From Streptomyces sp. NBC_00083 (lineage in GTDB: Bacteria > Actinomycetota > Actinomycetes > Streptomycetales > Streptomycetaceae): a stretch of DNA of 64,000 nucleotides. The position numbers were made by a program, and so were the translations under genes. Under the pieces are notes generated by a model. The model saw nothing but the letters and a program-made list of their open reading frames with translations, did no database searches and was not told the DNA's origin. The DNA lies in NCBI RefSeq assembly GCF_026343295.1, contig NZ_JAPELY010000001.1, positions 1,550,001 through 1,614,000 on the forward strand. Reading direction: 5' to 3'. This document shows, piece by piece, positions 8,364 through 16,660 of the stretch; position 1 is the stretch's first letter; every line of letters begins with the position of its first letter.

Positions 8364-9167
8364 ATGGTGGCGAAGAAGACCGCCGTAGAGACCACAACGG
8401 CGTCCAAAAAAACGTCCGCCGCCGCCAAGAAGACGGGGGCCACGAAGACGTCGGCCACCAAGGCGGCGGCCAAGAACGCCGCCAAGAAGGTTTCGGCGAA
8501 GAAGGCCGTCGCCAAGAAGACGGCGGCCCGCAAGGCAACCGGGACGGCGTCCGCCGCGTCCGACAAGGCGACCGACAAGACGGCGCCGGCGAAGTCGGCC
8601 GGAGCGGGCGCCAAGAAGGCCGCGACCGCGGCCGAGGGGGCGGCTGCGGCCGCGGAAGAGACGGGAGCCAACAAGGTGGTTGCGAAGAAGACTGCGGGAG
8701 GGGCGACGGCGGCCAGGGCCGCCGCGGCGTCGGCGGTGCCGACGGCTCGTGCTGTGGCCACGGCCACCCCCGGTGAGCTTCCGGTCCGGCCGGGCGAGGA
8801 CCCGTGGACGCCGGACGAGGTCGCCGAGGCCCGCAACGAGCTGTCCAGCGAGGTGCTGCGGCTGCGCAACGAGATCGAGTCGTCCGAGGCGGCGCTGGCC
8901 GGCCTGATGCGCGACTCCGGCGACGGCGCCGGTGACGACGACGCCGACACCGGCACCAAGAACATCACCCGCGAGCACGAGATGGCGCTCGCGGCCAACG
9001 CGCGGGAGACCCTGGAGCAGACCGAACACGCCCTGGAACGGCTCGACGCCGGGACGTACGGCTACTGCGAGGTCTGCGGGAAACCGATCGGCAAGGCCCG
9101 GATGCAGGCGTTCCCGCGCGCCACCCTGTGCGTGGAGGACAAGCAGAAGCAGGAACGGCGGGGCTGA
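8364..9167 (+). CDS. TraR/DksA-type zinc-finger protein with histone H1-like Lys/Ala-rich N-terminal tail
   Basis: The 267-residue product has two parts. Residues 1-135 are a Lys/Ala/Thr-rich low-complexity tail full of AAKK, KKTA and AKKA motifs, like the tail of eukaryotic H1 or mycobacterial HupB and typical of nucleic-acid-binding tails. Residues 155-265 resemble the DksA/TraR fold: a helical hairpin (EVLRLRNEIESSEAALAGL ... HEMALAANARETLEQTEHAL) and a zinc-finger block YGYCEVCGKPIGKARMQAF then ATLCVEDKQ. Three cysteines are present, but the fourth expected one is Asp (CVED instead of CxxC). The ATG at 8364 follows GAAGGGG; the open frame upstream of it is leader. A role in transcription control or nucleoid binding is inferred. 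Confidence 0.88.
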   Translation: MVAKKTAVETTTASKKTSAAAKKTGATKTSATKAAAKNAAKKVSAKKAVAKKTAARKATGTASAASDKATDKTAPAKSAGAGAKKAATAAEGAAAAAEETGANKVVAKKTAGGATAARAAAASAVPTARAVATATPGELPVRPGEDPWTPDEVAEARNELSSEVLRLRNEIESSEAALAGLMRDSGDGAGDDDADTGTKNITREHEMALAANARETLEQTEHALERLDAGTYGYCEVCGKPIGKARMQAFPRATLCVEDKQKQERRG

Positions 9168-9228
9168 CCCCGCACAAGTGTGCCGTACCCTCGTGCTCAG
9201 TCAGGCACCTAGCGGTTGAGGGACTCAC

Positions 9229-9798
9229 GTGGCAGAGGCGGAGCGCATCATCGGTACGCCGGATGCGGAAGGGGCGGCCGACGGTCAGGCGGCCCCTTCC
9301 GAGCAGCCGAAGGGCAAGCGGAAGATCGCCGTGCTGTTCGCGGTGGCGGCCTTCGCCTACCTTCTGGACCTCGGCAGCAAGATGCTCGTGGTGGCCAGGC
9401 TCGAACACCACGAGCCGATCAAGGTCATGGGCGATCTGCTCCAGCTGAACGCGATCAGGAACGCGGGCGCCGCCTTCGGGATCGGCGAGGCCTTCACGGT
9501 GATCTTCACGATCATCGCGGCGACCGTGATCGTGGTGATCGCCCGGCTCGCGCGCAAGCTCCGCAGCATGCCCTGGGCGATCGCGCTCGGTCTGCTGCTC
9601 GGCGGCGCGCTCGGCAACCTCACCGACCGGATCTTCCGCTCGCCCGGCATCTTCAAGGGCGAGGTCGTCGACTTCATCGCGCCCCAGGGCTTCGCGGTCT
9701 TCAACCTCGCGGACTCGGCGATCGTCTGCGGCGGCATCCTCATCGTGATCCTCTCCTTCCGCGGCCTCGACCCGGACGGCACCGTCCACAAGGACTGA
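9229..9798 (+). CDS. lspA: Lipoprotein signal peptidase (signal peptidase II)
   Basis: LspA cleaves signal peptides from prolipoproteins after Lgt has lipidated the Cys; an lgt gene is also in this window (48497). The 189-residue product has an acidic/polar N-terminal extension of about 30 residues and then four membrane segments. Conserved blocks are [34 protein letters not shown] and FNLADSAI; the last two carry the catalytic aspartates. The GTG start at 9229 is preceded by TTGAGGGA. It is followed after 114 bp by rluD, the common bacterial lspA-rluD order. Confidence 0.96.
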   Translation: MAEAERIIGTPDAEGAADGQAAPSEQPKGKRKIAVLFAVAAFAYLLDLGSKMLVVARLEHHEPIKVMGDLLQLNAIRNAGAAFGIGEAFTVIFTIIAATVIVVIARLARKLRSMPWAIALGLLLGGALGNLTDRIFRSPGIFKGEVVDFIAPQGFAVFNLADSAIVCGGILIVILSFRGLDPDGTVHKD

Positions 9799-9912
9799 AC
9801 CCGCCCCGCGCCCCGCTCCCGGGCCCGCCCCGGGTCCCGTCCCGCACCCGCCGGGCACCCGCCCGCCGGACGCGCGGCGGGTGACGCCGGTGCGGCAAGG
9901 CATACTCGACGG

Positions 9913-10854
9913 GTGAGTACGATTCCCGAGATCCGCACCCTGCCCGTTCCCGACGGCCTCGAAGGCGAGCGCGTCGACGCCGCCATCTCCCGCATGTTCG
10001 GGTTTTCCCGTACCAAGGCGGCCGAGCTCGCCGCGGCCGGGAAGGTGCAGGTCGACGGCGCCGTGGTCGGCAAGTCCGAGCGGGTGCACGGCGGGGCGTG
10101 GCTGGAGGTCGAGATGCCGCAGGCCGCCGCCCCCGTGCAGATCGTCGCCGAGCCCGTCGAGGGCATGGAGATCGTCCACGACGACGACGACATCGTCGTG
10201 ATCATGAAGCCGGTGGGGGTCGCCGCCCACCCGAGCCCCGGCTGGACCGGCACCACCGTCATCGGCGGCCTCGCCGCGGCCGGCTACCGCATCTCCACCT
10301 CCGGCGCCGCCGAGCGCCAGGGCATCGTGCACCGCCTCGACGTCGGCACCTCGGGCCTCATGGTCGTCGCCAAGTCCGAGCGCGCCTACACCTCGCTCAA
10401 GGCGCAGTTCCGCGAGCGCGTGGTCGACAAGCGCTACCACGCCCTGGTCCAGGGCCACCCGGACCCGATGAGCGGCACCATCGACGCCCCGATCGGGCGC
10501 CACCCCAACCACGACTACAAGTGGGCCGTGACCGCCGAGGGCAAGGCGTCCGTCACGCACTACGACCTGATCGAGGCCTTCCGCGCGGCCTCCCTGCTCG
10601 ACATCAAGCTGGAGACGGGCCGCACCCACCAGATCCGGGTGCACATGTCGGCCCACCGCCACCCCTGCGTCGGCGACCTCACCTACGGCGCCGACCCGAC
10701 GATCGCCAAGCGCCTCAAGCTGACCCGCCAGTGGCTGCACGCGGTCAGGCTCGGCTTCGAGCACCCCTCGGACGGCCAGTGGGTCGAGTTCGAGAGCGTC
10801 TACCCGGCCGATCTGCAGTACGCCCTGGACGCGATCCGGGCCGAGAGCGAATGA
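9913..10854 (+). CDS. rluD: Ribosomal large-subunit pseudouridine synthase, RluD family
   Basis: The product (313 residues) converts uridines to pseudouridine in 23S rRNA. An N-terminal S4 RNA-binding domain is visible at about residues 10-75 ([30 protein letters not shown]). The catalytic domain follows, with the Asp motif [17 protein letters not shown] near residue 143 and the C-terminal [12 protein letters not shown] block. The GTG start lies 6 bp after a -10-like CATACT (9901-9906) and has no clear ribosome-binding site, so a leaderless transcript is possible. Its stop overlaps the next gene by 4 bp. Confidence 0.94.
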   Translation: MSTIPEIRTLPVPDGLEGERVDAAISRMFGFSRTKAAELAAAGKVQVDGAVVGKSERVHGGAWLEVEMPQAAAPVQIVAEPVEGMEIVHDDDDIVVIMKPVGVAAHPSPGWTGTTVIGGLAAAGYRISTSGAAERQGIVHRLDVGTSGLMVVAKSERAYTSLKAQFRERVVDKRYHALVQGHPDPMSGTIDAPIGRHPNHDYKWAVTAEGKASVTHYDLIEAFRAASLLDIKLETGRTHQIRVHMSAHRHPCVGDLTYGADPTIAKRLKLTRQWLHAVRLGFEHPSDGQWVEFESVYPADLQYALDAIRAESE

Positions 10855-11324
10855 CGGCCTTCGCCGTCCGCGTCGCCGAGGACCCGGCCGACCGCGAGGC
10901 CTGCTTCGCCGTGCGCCAGGCGGTCTTCGTCACCGAGCAGCAGGTCCCCGAGGACGTGGAGTACGACACGTACGACGCGGTCGCGCTGCATGTCCTCGCT
11001 GTCGGGAAGGCCGGGCCGCTCGGTACCGGCCGGCTCCTGTACGGCCCGGAGGCGCTCGCCAAGACCGGCGCCGCGGAGATCGGCTCGCTCGGCAGGCTCG
11101 CGGTCACCGCGGCGGCCCGTGGGCTCGGCGTGGGCGCCGCCCTGGTGCGCGCCATCGAGGCCGCCGCCCTCGACCGGGGCCTGAGCGCGGTCGACCTGCA
11201 CGCGCAGACACACGCGCTGGGCTTCTACGAGCGGCTCGGCTACGTGGCGTACGGCCCGGAGTTCCCCGACGCGGGGATCCCCCACCGGGCGATGCGGCGC
11301 GCCCTGTCCGCGCCCGCCGCCTGA
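10851..11324 (+). CDS. GNAT family N-acetyltransferase
   Basis: The 157-residue product has the GNAT fold: [21 protein letters not shown] at the N-terminus, then the acetyl-CoA pyrophosphate loop [14 protein letters not shown] (Q/RxxGxG/A type), and [15 protein letters not shown] near the C-terminus. This is the ElaA-like or general GNAT subgroup; the substrate is unknown. Its ATG overlaps the rluD stop (ATGA), indicating translational coupling. Confidence 0.88.
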   Translation: MTAFAVRVAEDPADREACFAVRQAVFVTEQQVPEDVEYDTYDAVALHVLAVGKAGPLGTGRLLYGPEALAKTGAAEIGSLGRLAVTAAARGLGVGAALVRAIEAAALDRGLSAVDLHAQTHALGFYERLGYVAYGPEFPDAGIPHRAMRRALSAPAA

Positions 11325-11502
11325 CCCGCTCCGCGGGCCCGCCCCTCCGCCCGAGCCGCGCCCCGGCTCCCTCCCGGCCTCTTCCCGGACCCTCCCGTCC
11401 GATCCCTTTGCGCCCCGATGGGCGGTTCGGCCGGGTTGCGTGGCACGCTTGAGGTCTTGATCGTCAAGGCCGTCCAGGCCCGCACCGCCCGGAGGGCATC
11501 CA

Positions 11503-13089
11503 GTGGACCAGCTCGCCCTGCTGCTCGTGCTCCTACTCGGCGCGGTGGTGACGGTCCCTCTGGGGGAGCGCCTCGGGCTGCCCGCCCCGGTGCTCATGAC
11601 GCTCGGCGGGATCGCGATGGCGCTCCTGCCGTTCGTGCCGAACGTGACGATCGAGCCCGAGTTCATCCTGCCGCTCGTACTGCCGCCGCTGCTCTACGCG
11701 TCGGTGCAGCGCACCTCCTGGCGGCAGTTCACCGCCAACCTCCGGCCGATCTTCCTGCTCGCCGTCGCGCTGGTCTTCGTGACCACGGCGGCCGTCGCGG
11801 CGGTCGCCAATTCCATCGTGCCCGGCCTGCCGATCGCCGCCGCCGTCGCGCTGGGCGCGCTGGTGGCGCCGCCCGACCCGGTGGCCGCGACCGCGGTGGC
11901 CGGCTCGCTGGGGCTGCCGCGCCGCCTGGTGTCGATCCTGGAGGGCGAGGGCCTGTTCAACGACGTCACCGCGATCGTGCTCTACCACGTGGCGATCACC
12001 GCGGTCGTGACCGGGAGCTTCTCCTGGGCGTCGGCCGCGGGCAAGCTCGTGCTGTCCGCCGTGGTCGCCGTCGTCGTGGGTCTCGCGCTCGGCTGGCTCG
12101 CCAACAAGCTGATGGGGCTCCTTGGCGACCCCACGCTCCAGATCGGCCTCACCCTCCTCGTCCCGTTCGTCGGCTACGTCCTGGCCGAGGAGTTCGGGGG
12201 CTCGGGCGTCCTCGCCGTCCTGACGGTGGCCCTGTTCCTCGCCGAGCACACGATGGACGCCGACGACGTCCAGGGCCGGCTCGCCGGAGCCACCTTCTGG
12301 CAGATCGTCGACACCCTGGTGACCGGCGTCGCGTTCGGCCTGATCGGGCTGGAGCTCCACAACGTGTTCGGCACCGCGACCGGCAGCGAATCGCACATGT
12401 TCGGCTGGGCGGCGGTCGTGGTCGGCGTCGTCGTGGGCGTACGGCTGCTGTGGCTGCTCCCGGCGACCTGGCTCGCCAAGCGGCTGCACACCAAGCGCGA
12501 CTACGACGAGGAGATCCCGACGTCGTGGCGGGAGACCATCGTCATGTGGTGGGCCGGGATGCGGGGCGTGGCCTCGGTCGCCCTCGCCCTCGCCATCCCG
12601 CTGAAGACGGACGACGGCGCTCCCTTCCCCGGCCGCGACGAGATCATCTTCATCGCCTTCGCCGTGATCATGACCACCCTGGTCTTCCAGGGACTCACGC
12701 TGCCCTGGCTGGTCAAGAGGCTGGGCGTGCGCGCCGACACCGACGCCGAGCGCCTCCTGGAACGGGACCTGGCGATCCGCGCCGCGAAGGCCGCCAAGCG
12801 CCGCCTGAAGGAGATCCAGGACGTCGAGGAGCTGCCCGAGGAGGTCATGGAGCAGCTGCACCGCAGGGCGTACGACGTCGGCGCGAAGATCAGCCCCGAC
12901 ATGGTCGACGAGGAGCGCCGCGCCTCGTACGCGAAGCGGGTGGAGCGGATCCGGGCCGTGCAGCGCATCCAGCGCGAGATGATGTCCGCCGCCCGGCACG
13001 AGGTGCTGTCCGCGCGCAACGAGCCGGGCGCGGACCCGGAGATCGTCGACCGGGTCCTGCGCCAGCTGGACGTCCGCAGCCTGCGCTGA
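11503..13089 (+). CDS. Na+/H+ antiporter, CPA1 (NhaP-like) family
   Basis: The 528-residue protein has about 12 membrane segments over residues 1-410 and a charged cytoplasmic tail of about 110 residues. Family features include LGAVVTVPLGERLGLP, ALGALVAPPDPVAATAV (the PPDP region with the ion-binding Asp), and EGEGLFNDVTAIVLYHVA with the conserved ND pair of CPA1 exchangers. The late WWAGMRGVASVALALA block is also typical. It should exchange external protons for cytoplasmic Na+ or K+. The GTG start at 11503 has a GGAGG site 12 bp upstream. The gap from 11325 holds no gene; a small palindrome CTTGA-TCG-TCAAG lies at 11456-11468. Confidence 0.93.
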   Translation: MDQLALLLVLLLGAVVTVPLGERLGLPAPVLMTLGGIAMALLPFVPNVTIEPEFILPLVLPPLLYASVQRTSWRQFTANLRPIFLLAVALVFVTTAAVAAVANSIVPGLPIAAAVALGALVAPPDPVAATAVAGSLGLPRRLVSILEGEGLFNDVTAIVLYHVAITAVVTGSFSWASAAGKLVLSAVVAVVVGLALGWLANKLMGLLGDPTLQIGLTLLVPFVGYVLAEEFGGSGVLAVLTVALFLAEHTMDADDVQGRLAGATFWQIVDTLVTGVAFGLIGLELHNVFGTATGSESHMFGWAAVVVGVVVGVRLLWLLPATWLAKRLHTKRDYDEEIPTSWRETIVMWWAGMRGVASVALALAIPLKTDDGAPFPGRDEIIFIAFAVIMTTLVFQGLTLPWLVKRLGVRADTDAERLLERDLAIRAAKAAKRRLKEIQDVEELPEEVMEQLHRRAYDVGAKISPDMVDEERRASYAKRVERIRAVQRIQREMMSAARHEVLSARNEPGADPEIVDRVLRQLDVRSLR

Positions 13090-13117
13090 CCCCGGGGGCT
13101 CCGGGTCCGGACGGGCC

Positions 13118-13181
13118 CTAGGGCCTGTCCTACAAGGCCGAACGACCTCGACGGCGACCAGATCCGCCGGACAGACCCTAG
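13118..13181. repeat. Inverted repeat around the mscS stop codon
   Basis: CTAGGGCCTGTCC (13118-13130) and GGACAGACCCTAG (13169-13181) form 13-bp arms with one mismatch, 38 bp apart. The right arm supplies the TAG stop of the minus-strand MscS gene. The same sequence (CCGGACAGGCCCTAG) recurs at the stop of the DUF2252 gene at about 16646-16660. It may be a dispersed element that doubles as a terminator between the antiporter and mscS. Confidence 0.5.
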
Positions 13182-14254
13182 GGGCGCTCGTCCTCGACGG
13201 CCGGGCGGGAGCGGGGGGTCGGCGGCTGCGCCTCGGTGGTGATCCTCGGCAGCGCGTACGGGTGCTCCTCGTACAGCCAGGCCACCATCTGCTCGCGGAC
13301 CGTGACGCGGACCGTCCAGATGTCGTCCGCGTCCTTCGCGGTCACCACGGCGCGCACCTCGATCGTCGAGGGGGTGGTGTCGGTGACGGTGAGGGAGAAG
13401 TCGCGGCCGTCCCAGGCGGGGCACTCCTTGAGGATCAGGGCGAGCCGCTCGCGCATCAGCGGGATCGGCGCCGAGTGGTCCAGGTGGAAGTAGACGGTGC
13501 CGGTCATCTGCACCCCGCCGCGCGACCAGTTCTGGAACGGCTTGCTGGTGAAGTACGACACCGGCATGGTCAGGCGGCGCTCGTCCCAGGTGCGCACCGC
13601 GAGATAGGTCAGCGTGATCTCCTCGACCACGCCCCACTCGCCGTCGACGACCACGGTGTCGCCGAGCCGCACCATGTCGCCGAAGGCGATCTGGAGCCCG
13701 GCGAAGAGGTTGCCGAGGGTGGACTGGGCGGCGACACCGGCGACGATGCCCACGATGCCGGCCGAGGCCAGCAGGGAGGCGCCCGCCGCCCGCATCGCGG
13801 GGAAGGTGAGCAGCATCGCCGCGATCGCCACCACGATGACGATCGCGCTGACCACCCGCTGGATCAGCGTGACCTGGGTCCGGACCCGGCGGACCCGGGC
13901 GGGGTCACGCGTGGAGGCCGCGTACCGGGTGTACGAGGACTCCACGACGGCCGTGGCGATCCGCACCACGAGCCAGGAGCTCGCGCCGATGAGGACCAGC
14001 GTCAGGAACTGGCCGAGGCCGGCTTCGTGCTCCTGGACGGGGTTCCATTTGATCTCGTCGTAGGAGCCGCGCAGGATCGCGGTGAGCATGACGAGGTTGA
14101 GCGGTATGCGGCAGCGGCGCAGCAGCCCCCACAGCGGGGTCTCGCGGTCCCGGGCGTCGGCCCGGCTCAGCAGTCGGTCGGCAAGCCATCCCACGAAGAG
14201 CGCGAGGACGACCGAGCCGCCGATGACGATCAACGGACGCAGTACGTTCTCCAT
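13178..14254 (-). CDS. MscS-family small-conductance mechanosensitive channel
   Basis: The 358-residue protein should open under membrane tension and release solutes during osmotic downshock. There is an N-terminal membrane segment (residues 5-27), two further segments, and the pore-lining TM3 with the Gly/Ala-rich signature GIVGIVAGVAAQSTLGNLFAG (split here as GIVGIVAGVAAQ plus STLGNLFAG). The MscS beta-domain then begins (MVRLGDTVVVDGEWGVVEE, TWDERRLTMPVSYF). A soluble C-terminal domain follows. The ATG at 14254 is the best start; the open frame continuing to 14959 is antisense to the divergent dienelactone-hydrolase-like gene. Only 30 bp separate the two starts. Confidence 0.9.
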   Translation of the reverse strand: MENVLRPLIVIGGSVVLALFVGWLADRLLSRADARDRETPLWGLLRRCRIPLNLVMLTAILRGSYDEIKWNPVQEHEAGLGQFLTLVLIGASSWLVVRIATAVVESSYTRYAASTRDPARVRRVRTQVTLIQRVVSAIVIVVAIAAMLLTFPAMRAAGASLLASAGIVGIVAGVAAQSTLGNLFAGLQIAFGDMVRLGDTVVVDGEWGVVEEITLTYLAVRTWDERRLTMPVSYFTSKPFQNWSRGGVQMTGTVYFHLDHSAPIPLMRERLALILKECPAWDGRDFSLTVTDTTPSTIEVRAVVTAKDADDIWTVRVTVREQMVAWLYEEHPYALPRITTEAQPPTPRSRPAVEDERP

Positions 14255-14284
14255 GCCCCCGACCGTAACTGGCACGATGGCCTC

Positions 14285-14857
14285 ATGAACATCATGCTTT
14301 TCCATTCGGTCTACGGTCCGCGTCCCGCCGTACAGGAGGCGGCGGAGCGGCTGCGGGCCGCCGGTCACCAGGTGCACGTCCCCGACCTGTACGAAGGCCG
14401 CACCGTGGAGACCGTCGAGGAAGGCAGCGGGATCAGGGAGGAGATCGGCAAGGACGAGCTCCTGAAGCGGGCCGTCCTGGCCGCCGCGCCCTACTCGGAG
14501 CGTGGGCTCGTCTACGCGGGGTTCTCGCTCGGCGGGTCCATCGCGCAGACCCTGGCGCTCGGTGACGCCAACGCCCGCGGCCTGCTGCTGTTCCACGGCA
14601 CGTCGGACATGGCGGAGAACGCGGCCGTGGACGAGCTGCCCGTCCAGCTGCACGTCGCCGACCCCGACCCGTTCGAGTCCGCGGACTGGCTCAACTCCTG
14701 GTACCTCCAGATGCGGCGGGCCGGCGCGGACGTGGAGATCTACCGCTACCCGGGCGCCGGCCACCTCTACACCGACCCGTACCTGCCGGACTACGACGAG
14801 GCCGCCGCGGAGCAGACCTGGCGCACCGCGCTCGGCTTCCTCGACAGCCTGGCGTAG
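14285..14857 (+). CDS. Dienelactone hydrolase-family alpha/beta hydrolase
   Basis: The 190-residue product begins MNIMLFHSVYGPRPAVQEAA. It has the nucleophile-elbow region VYAGFSLGGSIAQTLAL with Ser in place of the Cys of classic dienelactone hydrolase, LLLFHGT, the acid region VADPDPFE and a late His in YPGAGHLYTDPYL. This gives a plausible Ser-Asp-His triad. The natural substrate is unknown. A -10-like CACGAT (14273-14278) lies 6 bp before the ATG and there is no ribosome-binding site, which suggests a leaderless mRNA. Confidence 0.85.
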   Translation: MNIMLFHSVYGPRPAVQEAAERLRAAGHQVHVPDLYEGRTVETVEEGSGIREEIGKDELLKRAVLAAAPYSERGLVYAGFSLGGSIAQTLALGDANARGLLLFHGTSDMAENAAVDELPVQLHVADPDPFESADWLNSWYLQMRRAGADVEIYRYPGAGHLYTDPYLPDYDEAAAEQTWRTALGFLDSLA

Positions 14858-14869
14858 CCGCGAAAACCC

Positions 14870-14911
14870 CGAACGGGCAGTACGGACCCGGAGGTTCGCA
14901 CTGCCCGTTCG
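14870..14911. terminator. Hairpin between convergent genes
   Basis: Arms CGAACGGGCAGT (14870-14881) and ACTGCCCGTTCG (14900-14911) form a perfect 12-bp stem with an 18-nt loop. It lies just after the dienelactone-hydrolase-like gene and 90 bp beyond the stop of the minus-strand DsbA-like gene. Confidence 0.7.
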
Positions 14912-15000
14912 TGTCGGCCGTCCGCGTCGGTTCTTCGCGCGCCCGGACGGGCCGCGCACGCGTCGCGGGCCGCCGGGTTCAGGCCGGGTTCAGGCTGTGA

Positions 15001-15813
15001 TCAGCCCTTGAGCGCCTTGTCGATGGCGGTCGCGTAGCTCGCGGCGTCCATCGGGGCGTTGTCCGACGCACCGTCGGTGATCTTCTTGCCGTCCATCTTC
15101 AGCGTCGGCGTGCCCTGGACGCCGCTGCTGTTGAACTTGTCCGACATGGTCAGCGCCCACTTGTCGTAGGTGCCGTCCTTCACGGCCTTCTGGAAGCCCG
15201 CGTTGCCCTTGAGCGCCGGGACGGTGTCCGCGATCTGGATCAGGTAGTCCCGGTCCTTGAACTTGTCCTGGGTCTCCTCGGGGTGGTACTTCGCCGAGTA
15301 GAGCGCCGACTTGTAGTCCAGGAACGCCTCGGGGCTCACGTTCAGCGCCGCGCCGAGGGCGCTCAGGGCGGTCTTGGAGCCCGTGCCGGGGCTGCCGTTG
15401 TCGATGAACGTGGCGCCGATGAACTGGATCTTGTACTTGCCCGCGTCGACGTCCTTCTTGATCGTCGGGCCGACGGTCTGCTCGAACTGCGAGCAGATCG
15501 GGCAGCGCGGGTCCTCGTACATCTCCAGGGTCTTCTTGGCGTCGGCCTTGCCGATGACGACGGTCGTGCCGTCGCTGCCCGCCGTGTTGGCGGGCTTGAC
15601 CAGCGTCTTGTCCTTGGCGGCCGTCCACGCGGAAGGCTTCATGGACTCCTTGATCAGGTAGGCGCCGCCGCCGACGACGGCGAGGACGGCGACGACGGAC
15701 ACGCCCACGATGATCTGGCGGCGGGTCTTGGCCTTCTTCGCCTCGCGCTCGCGCTCCGCCCGCAGTCGGTCGCGGGCGGCAGCCTTGTTGGCCTGGCTGT
15801 TGCGGGAACTCAT
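15001..15813 (-). CDS. Membrane-anchored DsbA-family thioredoxin-fold protein
   Basis: The 270-residue protein has a basic cytoplasmic N-terminus (RDRLRAEREREAKKAKTRRQ), one membrane segment at about residues 33-55 (IIVGVSVVAVLAVVGGGAYL), and an extracytoplasmic DsbA-like domain. The active-site CPIC is in YEDPRCPICSQFEQTVGPT and the cis-Pro region is GVQGTPTLKMDG. It probably makes or isomerises disulfides in secreted proteins. The layout is the same as in the protein encoded at 47589-48416, so the two are likely paralogues. It lies 54 bp downstream of the next gene on this strand and may be co-transcribed. Confidence 0.92.
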   Translation of the reverse strand: MSSRNSQANKAAARDRLRAEREREAKKAKTRRQIIVGVSVVAVLAVVGGGAYLIKESMKPSAWTAAKDKTLVKPANTAGSDGTTVVIGKADAKKTLEMYEDPRCPICSQFEQTVGPTIKKDVDAGKYKIQFIGATFIDNGSPGTGSKTALSALGAALNVSPEAFLDYKSALYSAKYHPEETQDKFKDRDYLIQIADTVPALKGNAGFQKAVKDGTYDKWALTMSDKFNSSGVQGTPTLKMDGKKITDGASDNAPMDAASYATAIDKALKG

Positions 15814-15867
15814 GATGTTTCTCTCCGGATGGCAGGTGGGGAAGGTCGGGGAACTGCGGTGCTGTGC

Positions 15868-16560
15868 TCAGACCAGGCCGAGCGACGGGCAGGGCGGTCC
15901 CCTTCGTGCCAGGGAGTGCACCAGGAGCCGGGTGCGCGAGGGGCCGGGCCGGTGGTGTGCCGGGCGGGCGGGCCCGCGGGCGCCGTCGGCGGCGGCGCGC
16001 ACCACGGCGACCGCGACGAGCAGCGGCCGGAAGGTGCGGGCGGCGACCGCGCGCACCAGCCGGGCCAGGGCCGCCTCGCCGCGCCGCAGCCACAGGGCGG
16101 CGAGCAGCCCGACGCCCAGGTGGGCCGCGAGCAGCAGCCAGGGCACGGCGGGGCCGGGATGGGTGAGCAGGGTGGCCGCGCTGGCCGGAGCGGGCACCGC
16201 CCCGAGGGTGCCGCCGCCGCACAGCACGTCGACGCCGACCGCGCGCAGGGCGCCCGCCACGGGACCGCCCGCCGGTCCGTAACAGACGTGCTGGCCGGTG
16301 GTGAACAGGGTGTCGGCGGCCAGTTCCAGCGGGACCAGGGTCCCCGCGATCGCCCAGAATCCGCGCTCGCGGCCGGCCACGGCGTACGCGATGACGAAGA
16401 CCGCGCAGGCCGCGCCCGCCACCAGCGTCAGCGGCAGCGGGACCCGGGAGAGCAGCACGTGGGACGCGGCGGAGAGCGTCACGACGAGCGCCGTGAAAAG
16501 CGCCGCGCGTGCCGCTCTGAGCTGCGTCCCGGATATGTCCATCGCGGGTGAGTGTGCCAT
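15868..16560 (-). CDS. Hypothetical polytopic membrane protein
   Basis: I do not recognise a named family. From MAHSPAMDISGTQL the 230-residue product has about five hydrophobic segments: ALFTALVVTLSAASHVLL, LTLVAGAACAVFVIAYAVAG, GFWAIAGTLVPLELAADTLF, VPWLLLAAHLGVGLLAALWL and TFRPLLVAVAVVRAAAD. Two cysteines (HVCYG and VLCGG) lie in the loop between the third and fourth segments. The tail is basic and Pro-rich. Start choice is uncertain (16560 or MDISG at 16542); neither has a clear ribosome-binding site. Position just upstream of a DsbA-like gene hints at a cell-envelope role, but no function is assigned. Confidence 0.65.
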   Translation of the reverse strand: MAHSPAMDISGTQLRAARAALFTALVVTLSAASHVLLSRVPLPLTLVAGAACAVFVIAYAVAGRERGFWAIAGTLVPLELAADTLFTTGQHVCYGPAGGPVAGALRAVGVDVLCGGGTLGAVPAPASAATLLTHPGPAVPWLLLAAHLGVGLLAALWLRRGEAALARLVRAVAARTFRPLLVAVAVVRAAADGARGPARPAHHRPGPSRTRLLVHSLARRGPPCPSLGLV

Positions 16561-16643
16561 GCCGTGCCGTATGCCGTGCCTAAGAGTTCGGTGAGACCGG
16601 CGGGACCGGCGGGTCACGGCCGCGGCGGCCCGCCCGCCCGGCC

Positions 16644-16660
16644 CGCCGGACAGGCCCTAG
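16644..16660. repeat. Second copy of the CCGGACAGRCCCTAG stop-codon element
   Basis: CGCCGGACAGGCCCTAG matches CGCCGGACAGACCCTAG near 13165-13181 at all but one base. As at the first site, the CTA is the complement of the TAG stop of the adjacent minus-strand gene (here DUF2252). Confidence 0.5.

Noticed and set aside
13178..14959. Longer 593-residue MscS start
   Set aside because: The extra N-terminal 235 codons are antisense to the divergent hydrolase gene; the ATG at 14254 gives a normal channel.
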